Assembly (NCBI GenBank): GCA_046293075.1
Contig: JBKBPL010000008.1
Coordinates: forward strand, 1 to 64,000
DNA from: Ga0077530 sp046293075
Lineage (GTDB): Bacteria; Pseudomonadota; Alphaproteobacteria; Rhizobiales; Hyphomicrobiaceae
Reading direction: 5' to 3'
DNA: 64,000 bases
Positions 45,525-54,486 of the stretch are shown piece after piece. How positions within the stretch are numbered: the stretch's first letter is position 1; each line of letters begins with the position of its first letter. The notes beneath the pieces are model-generated. The model was not told the DNA's origin. It saw nothing but the letters and a program-made list of their open reading frames with translations, and searched no databases. Made by a program: the position numbers and the translations under genes.

Positions 45525-46712
45525 ATGACCGTCGAGAGCATCCGTCCAAGTCGTCGCGGCCTTATGCAGGGCGCACTCGCCGCCGCCGCCGCATCCGCCG
45601 TGCCGACCGGCTGGGCCATTGCCCAGGCCAAGCCCCTTAAGGTCGGGCTGATGCTTCCCTACTCGGGCACCTTTGCCAAGCTCGGCGAGAACATTACCTT
45701 CGCAATTGAGCTGCTGATTGCTGAAAAGGGTGGCAAGCTCGGGGGGCGCGAGGTCCAGATCATCAAGCTCGATGACGAATCGAAGCCAGAGAACGCACCG
45801 CAGAACACCGATCGGCTCGTGAAGCGCGATCAGGTCGATGTACTCATCGGCACCGTACATTCCGGCGTTCAGATGGGCATCCATAAGGTCGTGCGCGAAA
45901 CCGGCACGCTGACCATCGTGCCCAATGCCGGCGCCAATGCCGTAACGCGCCAGCTCTGCGCGCCGAACGTCTTTCGTACGTCCTTCACCAACTGGCAGCC
46001 GGCCTACGGCATGGGCTTGGCGCTTGGCGCCAAGGGCGTCAAGAAGGCGGCCTGGATCACCTGGGACTATGCCGCCGGCCATGAAGCGGGCGAAGGCTTC
46101 AAGGAGGGCCTCGCCAAGCATGGTGGCGAGGTCGTGCGCTCGCTGACGCTCAAGTTCCCCGACACGAACTTCCAGCCCCTGCTTGCGCAGGTACCGGGGC
46201 TCGGCGTCGAAGCCGTCGGCGTATTCTTCGCCGGCGGCGGGGCGGTGCAATTCGTGAAGGAGTACAAGGCGGCCGGCATTAAGGTGCCGCTCGTCGGCTC
46301 GGGCTTCCTCACGGAAGGCGTGCTCGGCGCGCAGGGCGCTGCTGCCGAGGGAATAGAAACGGCACTCCACTATGGCGACGGTCTCGACAATCCAAAGAAC
46401 GCCGCCTTCCGTAAGGCCTTCCAGGCCAAGACGCAGCGCGAGGCAGACGTCTATGCCGTGCAGGGCTATGACGCTGCGCAGCTCCTCGCGGTCGGCCTCG
46501 AAGCTGTCAAAGGCAAGATCGAGGACGAGGCCAATCTCTACAAGGCCATGCGCAGCGCCAAGATCGAGAGTCCGCGCGGGCCGATCTCGTTCTCGCCCTC
46601 GCAAGAAGTCGTGCACAACATCTACCTCCGGCGTGTCGAGGGTGGCCTCAACAAGGTCGTCGGGATTGCTGCGCCGGCACTTGCCGATCCCGGCACGGGC
46701 TGCAAGCTTTGA
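45525..46712 (+). CDS. Branched-chain amino-acid-type ABC substrate-binding protein
   Basis: This 395-residue periplasmic binding protein has the Leu/Ile/Val-binding (PBP type I) fold. The N-terminus R-P-S-R-R-G-L-M-Q-G-A-L-A-A-A-A-A-S-A is a twin-arginine-like signal, which implies export after folding. The mature part shows L-K-V-G-L-M-L-P-Y-S-G-T-F-A, the T-V-H-S-G-V segment, T-F-R-T-S-F-T-N-like ligand-site sequences, and Y-A-V-Q-G-Y-D-A-A-Q-L-L. No liv permease or ATPase gene is adjacent, so it is an orphan in this window. Ligands in this family include amino acids, amides, aromatic acids and urea. Confidence 0.9.
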   Translation: MTVESIRPSRRGLMQGALAAAAASAVPTGWAIAQAKPLKVGLMLPYSGTFAKLGENITFAIELLIAEKGGKLGGREVQIIKLDDESKPENAPQNTDRLVKRDQVDVLIGTVHSGVQMGIHKVVRETGTLTIVPNAGANAVTRQLCAPNVFRTSFTNWQPAYGMGLALGAKGVKKAAWITWDYAAGHEAGEGFKEGLAKHGGEVVRSLTLKFPDTNFQPLLAQVPGLGVEAVGVFFAGGGAVQFVKEYKAAGIKVPLVGSGFLTEGVLGAQGAAAEGIETALHYGDGLDNPKNAAFRKAFQAKTQREADVYAVQGYDAAQLLAVGLEAVKGKIEDEANLYKAMRSAKIESPRGPISFSPSQEVVHNIYLRRVEGGLNKVVGIAAPALADPGTGCKL

Positions 46713-46724
46713 ATTTCTCCCTCT

Positions 46725-46842
46725 CGCCGTTGTCTTCAGCGGCGTGAGGGTCGGGATGAGGGGCAGCGGCACGCCCCGACGTCAGCGCCGGCGGCCGCCC
46801 CTCACACTGGCCCTTTCTCCGCACGCAGGCAGAGGGGAATAC
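46725..46842. repeat. REP-like imperfect inverted repeat
   Basis: Two GC-rich blocks face each other. The first contains CTCCCTCTCGCC ... TGAGGG-x-GGGATGAGGGGC; the second, read on the other strand, contains CTCCCCTCTGCC ... AGTGTGAGGGGC. Such paired TGAGGG-containing blocks are common extragenic palindromes in Hyphomicrobiales. It lies just downstream of the binding-protein gene and may stabilise or terminate its transcript. Confidence 0.45.
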
Positions 46843-47007
46843 TCGATGCGTCTGCCGCAACCGGCATGAGCCCATGTCCCGCGATTGGGTGACAGCTCCG
46901 GTCGGTTCTGGCATATAGCCGCCGACCATTGGCGCCCACTAGCGGCGCCTGCGCGTGCTTTCGCTATATCTTAGCGGCGCGTCCCCGATCTCCCGAGAGG
47001 ACAGCAG

Positions 47008-48513
<1,506 letters not shown>

Positions 48514-48619
48514 GAGCAATTCACTCTGTGTAACCTGAATTTTACGCCTCTGCGCTGTAGTTCCCCTTCTGAGCCCGCACGCACGCGTGACCGGGGCACA
48601 TGTAGCGTGGGAGGGAGTG

Positions 48620-49327
48620 ATGCTGCTGCGGCAAGTCGATCCGCGCCATGCCGCTGTCCTGGCCGATTTCGTGCGCAGGGTGGTTGCATCCCGCACAGTG
48701 TGGGCGGTTGCCGGCGCCGAAGGCTTGGCCCGCCTTCCCTCTCCGACCCGCCGCGCGCGCAAGACGACGCTTTTTTGGGCCGAGCAGGAGGATGCCGAGC
48801 GTGCCTCGGGAATGGTGGCGCAGGAGCCCCGCGTCAAGCAGATCCCGCTCGCCGACTTCTTGCACGAGGTGCTGCCCAAGCTCCGCGATCTTGACCGCGC
48901 CGTTGGCACGAACTGGCTCGCGGCCCCCTGCGAGCCCGAGATCGAGCCAATGGAGCTTGCCGACCGTCTGCGCCAGGAGATGCTCGCGACGTTCGTCCGC
49001 CAGGCCGTGGGGCACGGCGGTGTCTATATCCTGGAGGATGATCAGGGTCCGACATTCGCTGCCTCGATGCTCGTACCGCACGCGCTCGTCCTTCCGGTGT
49101 GGACCCAGCGCGATGAGGCCGAGATCGCCCAGCGCGGCTTCTGGCAGGACATGGACATCTCACACATCCCGCTTACCACGTTCATAGATCGCACGCTCGT
49201 CTGGCTCGGCGAGATCGGCCGCTCGGTCGCGCCGAGCTACACGCCGCGGATCGCCAACATCGAGCTCGCACCGGCCGACATTGCCGGGCGGCTGAAGAAG
49301 CTCCAGCGCCTGGCGGCACACGCCTAG
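48620..49327 (+). CDS. Tandem DUF2750-like protein
   Basis: I assign this 235-residue protein tentatively to DUF2750. Two similar halves are visible. Each has an aromatic strand (V-W-A-V-A-G-A-E-G and V-Y-I-L-E-D-D-Q-G), an F/V-W-x-E/R-x-x-x-A-E segment, then I-P-L-A-D-F-L-H-E-V-L-P-K-L or I-P-L-T-T-F-I-D-R-T-L-V-W-L. This points to internal duplication. The ATG at 48620 is preceded by GGGAGGG; a GTG at 48587 is possible. No signal peptide or membrane segment is present. It lies between mrp and pccB on the same strand. Function unknown. Confidence 0.7.
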   Translation: MLLRQVDPRHAAVLADFVRRVVASRTVWAVAGAEGLARLPSPTRRARKTTLFWAEQEDAERASGMVAQEPRVKQIPLADFLHEVLPKLRDLDRAVGTNWLAAPCEPEIEPMELADRLRQEMLATFVRQAVGHGGVYILEDDQGPTFAASMLVPHALVLPVWTQRDEAEIAQRGFWQDMDISHIPLTTFIDRTLVWLGEIGRSVAPSYTPRIANIELAPADIAGRLKKLQRLAAHA

Positions 49328-49376
49328 ATTCCCCTCCCCCGCCTCTCCCCCTCGAAGACAATGGAGGGGAGGGAAT
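49328..49376. repeat. GC-rich stem-loop after the DUF2750-like gene
   Basis: ATTCCC-C-TCCCC on the left pairs with GGGGAGGGAAT (49366-49376) on the right. The stem starts at the base following the stop codon. It may act as a terminator or REP-type element; related GAGGGGA motifs occur in the repeat at 46725-46842. Confidence 0.4.
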
Positions 49377-49472
49377 ATTGTCGACACCACCCTTCGGTTT
49401 TGCCCCTTTAGGCCCTGCGTGCTAGACACGCCGGGAACTTGCGGTGCAGTGCACAAGGGGCAGGACACATCC

Positions 49473-51005
49473 ATGAGGAACGTTCTCGAGGAGCTCGAGC
49501 GGCGGCGCGCCGTGGCACGGCTTGGCGGCGGCGAAGCGCGCATTGCCGCCCAGCACAGGCGCGGCAAGCTGACCGCCCGCGAGCGCATCGAGCTCTTGAT
49601 GGACGAGGGCACGTTCGAGGAGTTTGACATGTACGTCGAGCACCGCTCGACGGATTTCGGCATGGAGAAGACGAAGATCCCGGGCGACGGCGTCGTCACC
49701 GGCTGGGGCACCATCAATGGCCGCGTCGTCTACGTTTTCGCCAAGGATTTCACCGTGTTCGGCGGGTCGCTCAGCGAAGCCCATGCGAGGAAGATCACCA
49801 AGATCCAGGACATGGCGCTGCAGAACCGCGCGCCCATCATCGGCCTTTTCGATGCCGGCGGCGCCCGCATCCAGGAGGGTGTGGCGGCGCTCGGCGGCTA
49901 TGGCGAGGTCTTCCTGCGCAATGTGCTCGCCTCCGGCGTCATCCCGCAAATCTCGGTCATCATGGGGCCGTGCGCGGGCGGCGACGTCTATTCGCCGGCC
50001 ATGACCGACTTCATCTTCATGGTGAAGGACACGAGCTATATGTTTGTGACCGGCCCCGATGTCGTCAAGGCGGTGACCAACGAGACGGTGACGGCGGAAG
50101 AGCTCGGCGGCGCCAAGGTCCACACGACCAAGTCCTCGATTGCGGACCGCGCCTACGAGCATGACGTTGAGGCGCTGCTGCAGATGCGGCGCCTCATGGA
50201 CTTCCTGCCGGGCAACAACAAGTCCGGCGTGCCCGTCCTGCCGACCAAAGATCCGGCCGACCGCATCGAGATGAGCCTCGACACGCTCATTCCCGCCAAC
50301 CCCAACCAGCCCTACGACATCAAAGAGCTGATCCTCAAGGTCATAGACGAAGGCGACTTCTTCGAGATCCAGGAGGCTTTCGCAAAGAACATCGTCACGG
50401 GCTTCGCGCGCATGGAAGGGCGCACGGTCGGCATCGTCGCCAACCAGCCGATGGTGCTCGCGGGCGTGCTCGACAGCGACGCCTCGCGCAAGGCCGCCCG
50501 CTTCGTGCGCTTCTGCGACTGCTTCGAGATCCCGATCATCACGTTCGTCGATGTGCCGGGCTTCCTGCCAGGAACGGCGCAGGAGTACGGCGGTCTCATC
50601 AAGCACGGCGCCAAGCTGCTCTTCGCCTATTCCGAGGCAACCGTGCCGAAGATCACCGTCATCACCCGCAAGGCGTATGGCGGCGCCTATGACGTCATGA
50701 GCTCGAAGCACATCCGCGGCGACGTGAACTACGCCTGGCCCTCGGCCGAGATCGCGGTCATGGGCGCCAAGGGCGCGGCGGAGATCCTCTATCGCGCCGA
50801 ACTCGGAGACCCCGAGAAGATCAAGGCCCGCATCGACGAGTACCAGGCGCGCTTCGCCAACCCGTTCGTCGCCGCCGAGCGCGGCTACATCGACGAGGTG
50901 ATCATGCCGCACGGCACCCGCCGACGGCTCTGCCGCGCCCTCAACATGCTGCGCAACAAGCAGGCGCAGAATCCCTGGAAGAAGCACGACAACATTCCGC
51001 TCTAG
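49473..51005 (+). CDS. pccB: Propionyl-CoA carboxylase beta subunit (carboxyltransferase)
   Basis: This 510-residue acyl-CoA carboxyltransferase moves CO2 from carboxybiotin to propionyl-CoA, giving (S)-methylmalonyl-CoA. It has the two crotonase-like halves of the family. Visible are L-T-A-R-E-R-I-E-L-L-M-D-E-G-T-F-E-E, F-G-G-S-L-S-E-A-H, the oxyanion-hole glycines G-P-C-A-G-G-D-V-Y-S-P-A in the N-half, and R-K-A-Y-G-G-A-Y-D-V-M-S-S-K in the C-half. D-V-P-G-F-L-P-G-T-x-Q-E is also present. The biotin-carrying alpha subunit gene is not adjacent. Propionyl-CoA carboxylation is needed for the ethylmalonyl-CoA pathway, consistent with mcd at 30.1 kb. Confidence 0.93.
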   Translation: MRNVLEELERRRAVARLGGGEARIAAQHRRGKLTARERIELLMDEGTFEEFDMYVEHRSTDFGMEKTKIPGDGVVTGWGTINGRVVYVFAKDFTVFGGSLSEAHARKITKIQDMALQNRAPIIGLFDAGGARIQEGVAALGGYGEVFLRNVLASGVIPQISVIMGPCAGGDVYSPAMTDFIFMVKDTSYMFVTGPDVVKAVTNETVTAEELGGAKVHTTKSSIADRAYEHDVEALLQMRRLMDFLPGNNKSGVPVLPTKDPADRIEMSLDTLIPANPNQPYDIKELILKVIDEGDFFEIQEAFAKNIVTGFARMEGRTVGIVANQPMVLAGVLDSDASRKAARFVRFCDCFEIPIITFVDVPGFLPGTAQEYGGLIKHGAKLLFAYSEATVPKITVITRKAYGGAYDVMSSKHIRGDVNYAWPSAEIAVMGAKGAAEILYRAELGDPEKIKARIDEYQARFANPFVAAERGYIDEVIMPHGTRRRLCRALNMLRNKQAQNPWKKHDNIPL

Positions 51006-51013
51006 ACGCCGCC

Positions 51014-51037
51014 CAAAAAAAACCCGCCCCACGGGCG
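51014..51037 (-). terminator. Candidate intrinsic terminator, minus-strand orientation
   Basis: Read on the minus strand, CCCG-TGGGG-CGGG forms a short GC hairpin followed at once by eight T residues (51022-51015). The stem is short (four pairs plus a possible G-T). The orientation is opposite to pccB, immediately downstream of which it lies, so it would stop transcription coming leftwards from the 77-aa gene. Confidence 0.4.
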
Positions 51038-51065
51038 ATGCGGTAAGGACCAAAGGGAGCCGCGC

Positions 51066-51467
51066 ATGATGGGGCACACTACGGAGAAGGCGCCGCCTAG
51101 CGCGACACCTACCGGCGCCGTTCGACACATTCTTCGACTGGAAGGTGCGGTCGTCGCCGGCGCCGCGCTCATCGGCTACACGCATTTGGGCGCATCGTGG
51201 TGGCTGTTCACCATGGCGGTTGTGGCCCCCGACCTCAGCATTGCCGCCTATCTCGCCGGCCCACGCGTCGGCGCGCTCACCTATAACCTCGCGCACAGCA
51301 CCATCGGCCCGGTAGTGCTCGGAACCTCCGCTTATCTCGCCGACGCAATCCTGCTGGTTGCCGTGTCGCTGGTCTGGCTCTTCCACATCGGCATCGACCG
51401 GATGCTCGGCTTCGGCCTCAAATATGCCAGCGGCTTCAAGAACACCCACCTCGGCCGCATCGGCTGA
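51066..51467 (+). CDS. DUF4260 family membrane protein
   Basis: This 133-residue protein has three to four membrane helices. The DUF4260 pattern is clear: L-R-L-E-G ... S-W-W-L-F-T-M, A-P-D-L-S-I-A-A-Y-L-A-G-P-R-V-G-A, Y-N-L-A-H-S, W-L-F-H-I-G-I-D-R-M-L-G-F-G-L-K-Y, and the C-terminal K-N-T-H-L-G-R-I-G. Function is unknown. Two ATGs (51066, 51069) follow an AAGGGAG ribosome site. It converges on the small ORF at 51476, with eight bases between stops. Confidence 0.85.
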   Translation: MMGHTTEKAPPSATPTGAVRHILRLEGAVVAGAALIGYTHLGASWWLFTMAVVAPDLSIAAYLAGPRVGALTYNLAHSTIGPVVLGTSAYLADAILLVAVSLVWLFHIGIDRMLGFGLKYASGFKNTHLGRIG

Positions 51468-51475
51468 CGGCCCGG

Positions 51476-51709
51476 TCAATCCCCTGGAAAATCCTTGAGG
51501 GCTCGCACGGCGCGGATGGTGTCGATGCCGTGGAGCTGGATACCCGAGCCGATGGTCGCCGGCACCTCGCCCGGCTTGTACCGCTCGATGGCCAGCCGCA
51601 CGGCCCTGGCGAGGCCCAGGCATCGCTCGATGTACTCTCCCGGGCTGTGCACGCCCGTTGCGTCCCGGACGTAGGCGACCTGCGCATCAAAGTCGAATGT
51701 GCTGGACAT
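51476..51709 (-). CDS. Small hypothetical protein
   Basis: This is a 77-residue soluble protein with no recognised family. It is mixed charged, with Y-I-E-R-C-L-G-L-A-R-A-V-R-L-A-I-E-R-Y probably forming a helix, then G-S-G-I-Q-L-H-G-I-D-T-I-R-A-V-R-A-L. AAGGGA precedes the ATG at 51709 at good spacing. The tRNA-Gly gene begins about 140 bases beyond its start, on the other strand. Confidence 0.6.
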   Translation of the reverse strand: MSSTFDFDAQVAYVRDATGVHSPGEYIERCLGLARAVRLAIERYKPGEVPATIGSGIQLHGIDTIRAVRALKDFPGD

Positions 51710-51848
51710 TTCATCCCTTGTGGGCCCCCACAAAAGGATGACACAGTTCGCGCATTTTCGTCCGTGGCGCGGGGCATCGCCGCGCCCGGCACGGACGTCG
51801 GCTCTTGCCAACGGCGGGCAAGTCGCTAAAACGGCGCAACGCCGATCT

Positions 51849-51922
51849 GCGGGTGTAGCTCAATGGTAGAGCAACAGCCTTCCAAGCTGATGACGGGGGT
51901 TCGATTCCCCTCACCCGCTCCA
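51849..51922 (+). tRNA. tRNA-Gly (anticodon TCC)
   Basis: The 74-base gene folds as a cloverleaf. The acceptor stem GCGGGTG pairs with CACCCGC. The D-stem is GCTC/GAGC around AATGGTA. The anticodon loop CTTCCAA carries TCC for glycine GGA/GGG codons. The T-arm is GGGGG-TTCGATT-CCCCT. CCA is encoded at the 3' end after discriminator T. The outermost anticodon-stem pair is an A-A mismatch. Confidence 0.95.
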
Positions 51923-52297
51923 TGCCCCAGCGTGGTGCTCCGCTCTGACAACCCGTAGCGCAGGCGCCTGCGGCACGCCTCCCGGCCGACGAGATATTCG
52001 GATCTGCCAACCGAGTGCCGTACGGACCGGGCCACCCCGGCAAGCTCTCACGAATACCTTACTTGACCGCCGCTGGACGGGCTACCCTACGCTTCTCTAG
52101 CGTGGCCAATGGTGCGTCAGGGCAAGCGTCAATGGCACGCAACGACGGCTTTGAGGTGTCGAATGACCGGCGACGCGTTTGGCTCTTCCGCGCTACTCGC
52201 GCCGAATAGACGTCTGAACGCTCGTCGACAACACCATGCGCACGATCGGCCAGCCGGTTCCTGAAGCAGTTCTCCGACCTTTCCGGAGGCGGCGAGA
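51923..52297. other. Gene-free stretch after the tRNA gene
   Basis: About 375 bases separate tRNA-Gly from the repeat membrane protein. I see no second copy of the tRNA 3' end, no integrase remnant, and no coding-like frame. Its base composition looks less GC-rich than the surrounding chromosome. It probably includes the promoter of the 573-residue protein, but no clear -35/-10 was identified. Confidence 0.4.
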
Positions 52298-54019
52298 ATG
52301 AAGCAGTCGCAGAAGCGAAGGAATTCAATCCTCGGGACTTTGGCGCTCTGGCTTTCCCCGGCCGCTCTGGGTCTCGGTCTCGCTCAGTACTTGAATTGGA
52401 GCCACGTCGTCTGGCTCACCGACGCAGGTCGCTTCTGGCCGATCGTCCTCACCAGCATCTCAGCCGCCATATACGTGCGACTGCCGTTTTCCGATTTCGA
52501 GGACCGGACGAGCGCTACCGCCGCCTGGCTCACGCTCCTGTGGACGTGGTTCTACTGCCCGTTGTGGGCTGCTGCCGTCGAGGTGCCCTACGCCGCGGCC
52601 GTCGTCACCGCGCATGGCGACGTCCATCTTGCGAGCCGCGCGGCCCGCCACCCCGAAGGCAGGGCATGGCTCCTCACGAAGCGCTCCGACTTCCGGATCG
52701 TGCACAACGTCGCCGGCAAACTGACCGCCAGCGCACTTGAGATCGAGTATCGCTACGCCGGACCCTATATCGGCACCCGGCGTCACGCAGAGGACCTCTT
52801 GGCGCCGCTGCAGCGCGCCGCAAGTCAGATCCTGGCCAATGAGGCGAAGAAGTCGCGCTCATCGAGGATCGCATTGCTGGAAGACCGTCCCGTTCAAGAC
52901 CGCGCTCTGCAAAGAATTTGTGCCGCCACGGTCGGCGAGAAGATCACATGTCCTCTCAGCATGAAGCTCGCGCCACTAAGCGAGGCGACAGGCCTCGGTG
53001 CAACCTGGAGCAAATTCTACACCGAAAGCGAGGCTATCGAGGAGAAGCACCTGCCGACGCTGGTGCGGCTGCTGACGCAGCCGGATTCCGCCGTCATCGA
53101 TCAGGATCGAGTATTCGCGCTGATCATGGAGCTTGCGGAGGTCGCCGAGCCGCTCTCTCAGGTGGCTCAGCATCCCCATTTTCTCAGCGACGCGCAGTTC
53201 GACCAGCTGGTTGCGCGCATCCTGACCGCACCAGGCTGTGGTGATGAAGCCATTGCCATCCTATCTACGGTGAACCGTCTGAGCGCCGTGCAGCGCGAAG
53301 CCCTCCGGGCCAAAGTGCTTGCCGAAGCGACCATCTCGCGAATTGTAGCGCACGCGTCGGCGCTGCGACTCTCGGACGCTGAAATCGTCCAAATCGCGTC
53401 GCGAATGCAATCGGCCTTTCTTGCGGATCCAGGCCTCGCAGTGCGGAGCTTGCAGACGTTTGGTCAACGTCTTCCCCCTGAGGCGCAACGCCATGCCGTG
53501 CAAGGCATTGTCAAGGCGAAGGCGTCGCACGCGCTGGCCGCGCTGGCACACGTTAATTTTTCCAATGAGCTTCGCCACGGCCTCATGACAAGAGTGCTTT
53601 CCGACGCCACTCCCGAAGATTTCGCGGATGCGCGTATGACAAAGGACACCCTCCAGGCTGCTCTGACGCCATCGGAGATGCGGGCGCTGATCGCGATGGC
53701 TGTGAAGCGGAGCGAGGCCTCAGGCAAATGGCTCGAGTTTGCCCTCACCATGTTGCCTATTCGCGCCATGTTGATGGACGAACGGCGATCGCTCCTCACC
53801 GGGTCGGCGTTCGAAAGCCCCAGGGCGGCGCTCGAATTCGTCAGCAAGAACCGGCGCCACCTGGACCCCGCGGAAGTCAATGAGGTCACGCGCGACTATA
53901 CGAGAACCATTACGACCGACTTCTGTCTGCACCTGTCACACCGCAACAAGAACTGGCGAACCGACTACTTCAGTGAGGACCAGCTTCGGATTTTCCGCGA
54001 ATGCGCGGAATCGAAATAG
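52298..54019 (+). CDS. Membrane protein with eight ~32-residue helical repeats
   Basis: The 573-residue protein is not recognised. Residues 11-31, 45-62 and 75-100 look like membrane helices. A soluble middle part (about 100-290) follows. From 296 on there is a periodic pattern starting with a hydrophobic residue plus S/P/D: L296, L328, L358, L392, F421, L456, L492, L522, spaced 29-36 residues. Each is followed by an amphipathic helix such as S-D-A-Q-F-D-Q-L-V-A-R-I-L. This suggests an alpha-solenoid. CCGGAGG precedes the ATG. It lies beside tRNA-Gly, and its codon use looks less GC-biased than that of its neighbours, so acquisition by transfer is possible. Function unknown. Confidence 0.75.
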   Translation: MKQSQKRRNSILGTLALWLSPAALGLGLAQYLNWSHVVWLTDAGRFWPIVLTSISAAIYVRLPFSDFEDRTSATAAWLTLLWTWFYCPLWAAAVEVPYAAAVVTAHGDVHLASRAARHPEGRAWLLTKRSDFRIVHNVAGKLTASALEIEYRYAGPYIGTRRHAEDLLAPLQRAASQILANEAKKSRSSRIALLEDRPVQDRALQRICAATVGEKITCPLSMKLAPLSEATGLGATWSKFYTESEAIEEKHLPTLVRLLTQPDSAVIDQDRVFALIMELAEVAEPLSQVAQHPHFLSDAQFDQLVARILTAPGCGDEAIAILSTVNRLSAVQREALRAKVLAEATISRIVAHASALRLSDAEIVQIASRMQSAFLADPGLAVRSLQTFGQRLPPEAQRHAVQGIVKAKASHALAALAHVNFSNELRHGLMTRVLSDATPEDFADARMTKDTLQAALTPSEMRALIAMAVKRSEASGKWLEFALTMLPIRAMLMDERRSLLTGSAFESPRAALEFVSKNRRHLDPAEVNEVTRDYTRTITTDFCLHLSHRNKNWRTDYFSEDQLRIFRECAESK

Positions 54020-54120
54020 TCGCCGCCCGATGCGGCTCCAGCAATCCGGGAAAGCTGGGAGCGTGCCCGCGCCGGGGACCACCTGGCCGCAATCGCCCTG
54101 CTTATTTCCGTCCCGCGATA

Positions 54121-54363
54121 ATGCCGTCCCTGAAACGGCCGGATTCCGCCGCGAATCTGCCGCGCGAATCGCGTCTGATCGATGCCATGCAGGATCGCAC
54201 CTCGAAGCTCGCCGAGAAGCTCCTCATCATCTACGAGATGGACGGCCGCGATGCCGTTGAGCAGTACGCGCGCCGAAACGGGATCCCGCTCGCCGTTTCC
54301 CGAAAGATCATCTCGGACTATGAGATCGCCCGCGGGCTGCGCGCCCTTGCGGCCGGACGATAG
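54121..54363 (+). CDS. Small hypothetical protein
   Basis: The 80-residue ORF is charged and helical. It includes A-E-K-L-L-I-I-Y-E-M-D-G-R-D-A-V-E-Q-Y-A-R-R-N-like helices, then I-P-L-A-V-S-R-K-I-I-S-D-Y, which resembles a helix-turn-helix but without a clear family match. An internal ATG at 54187 is an alternative start. It follows the repeat membrane protein by 101 bases on the same strand and converges on gshA. Confidence 0.5.
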   Translation: MPSLKRPDSAANLPRESRLIDAMQDRTSKLAEKLLIIYEMDGRDAVEQYARRNGIPLAVSRKIISDYEIARGLRALAAGR

Positions 54364-54486
54364 GTGCAGTCACCCGACCATGCGCCGCGGCGGATCAGTT
54401 CGCCTTGATGCGCACACCCGGCACGCTGATCTCAACCGACGTGCGCCGGAGACTGAGACGCAAGGTCTAGGCCACGCCCGCTGCCA

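Noticed and set aside
49422..51623. 733-residue minus-strand open frame opposite pccB
   Set aside because: It is antisense to a clearly conserved carboxyltransferase. In GC-rich DNA the codon-position-3 bias keeps opposite frames open. Its composition is not protein-like.
51849..54363. A tRNA-linked integrative element
   Set aside because: No integrase, no repeat of the tRNA 3' end, and no mobility gene were seen; only the position and base composition suggest transfer.
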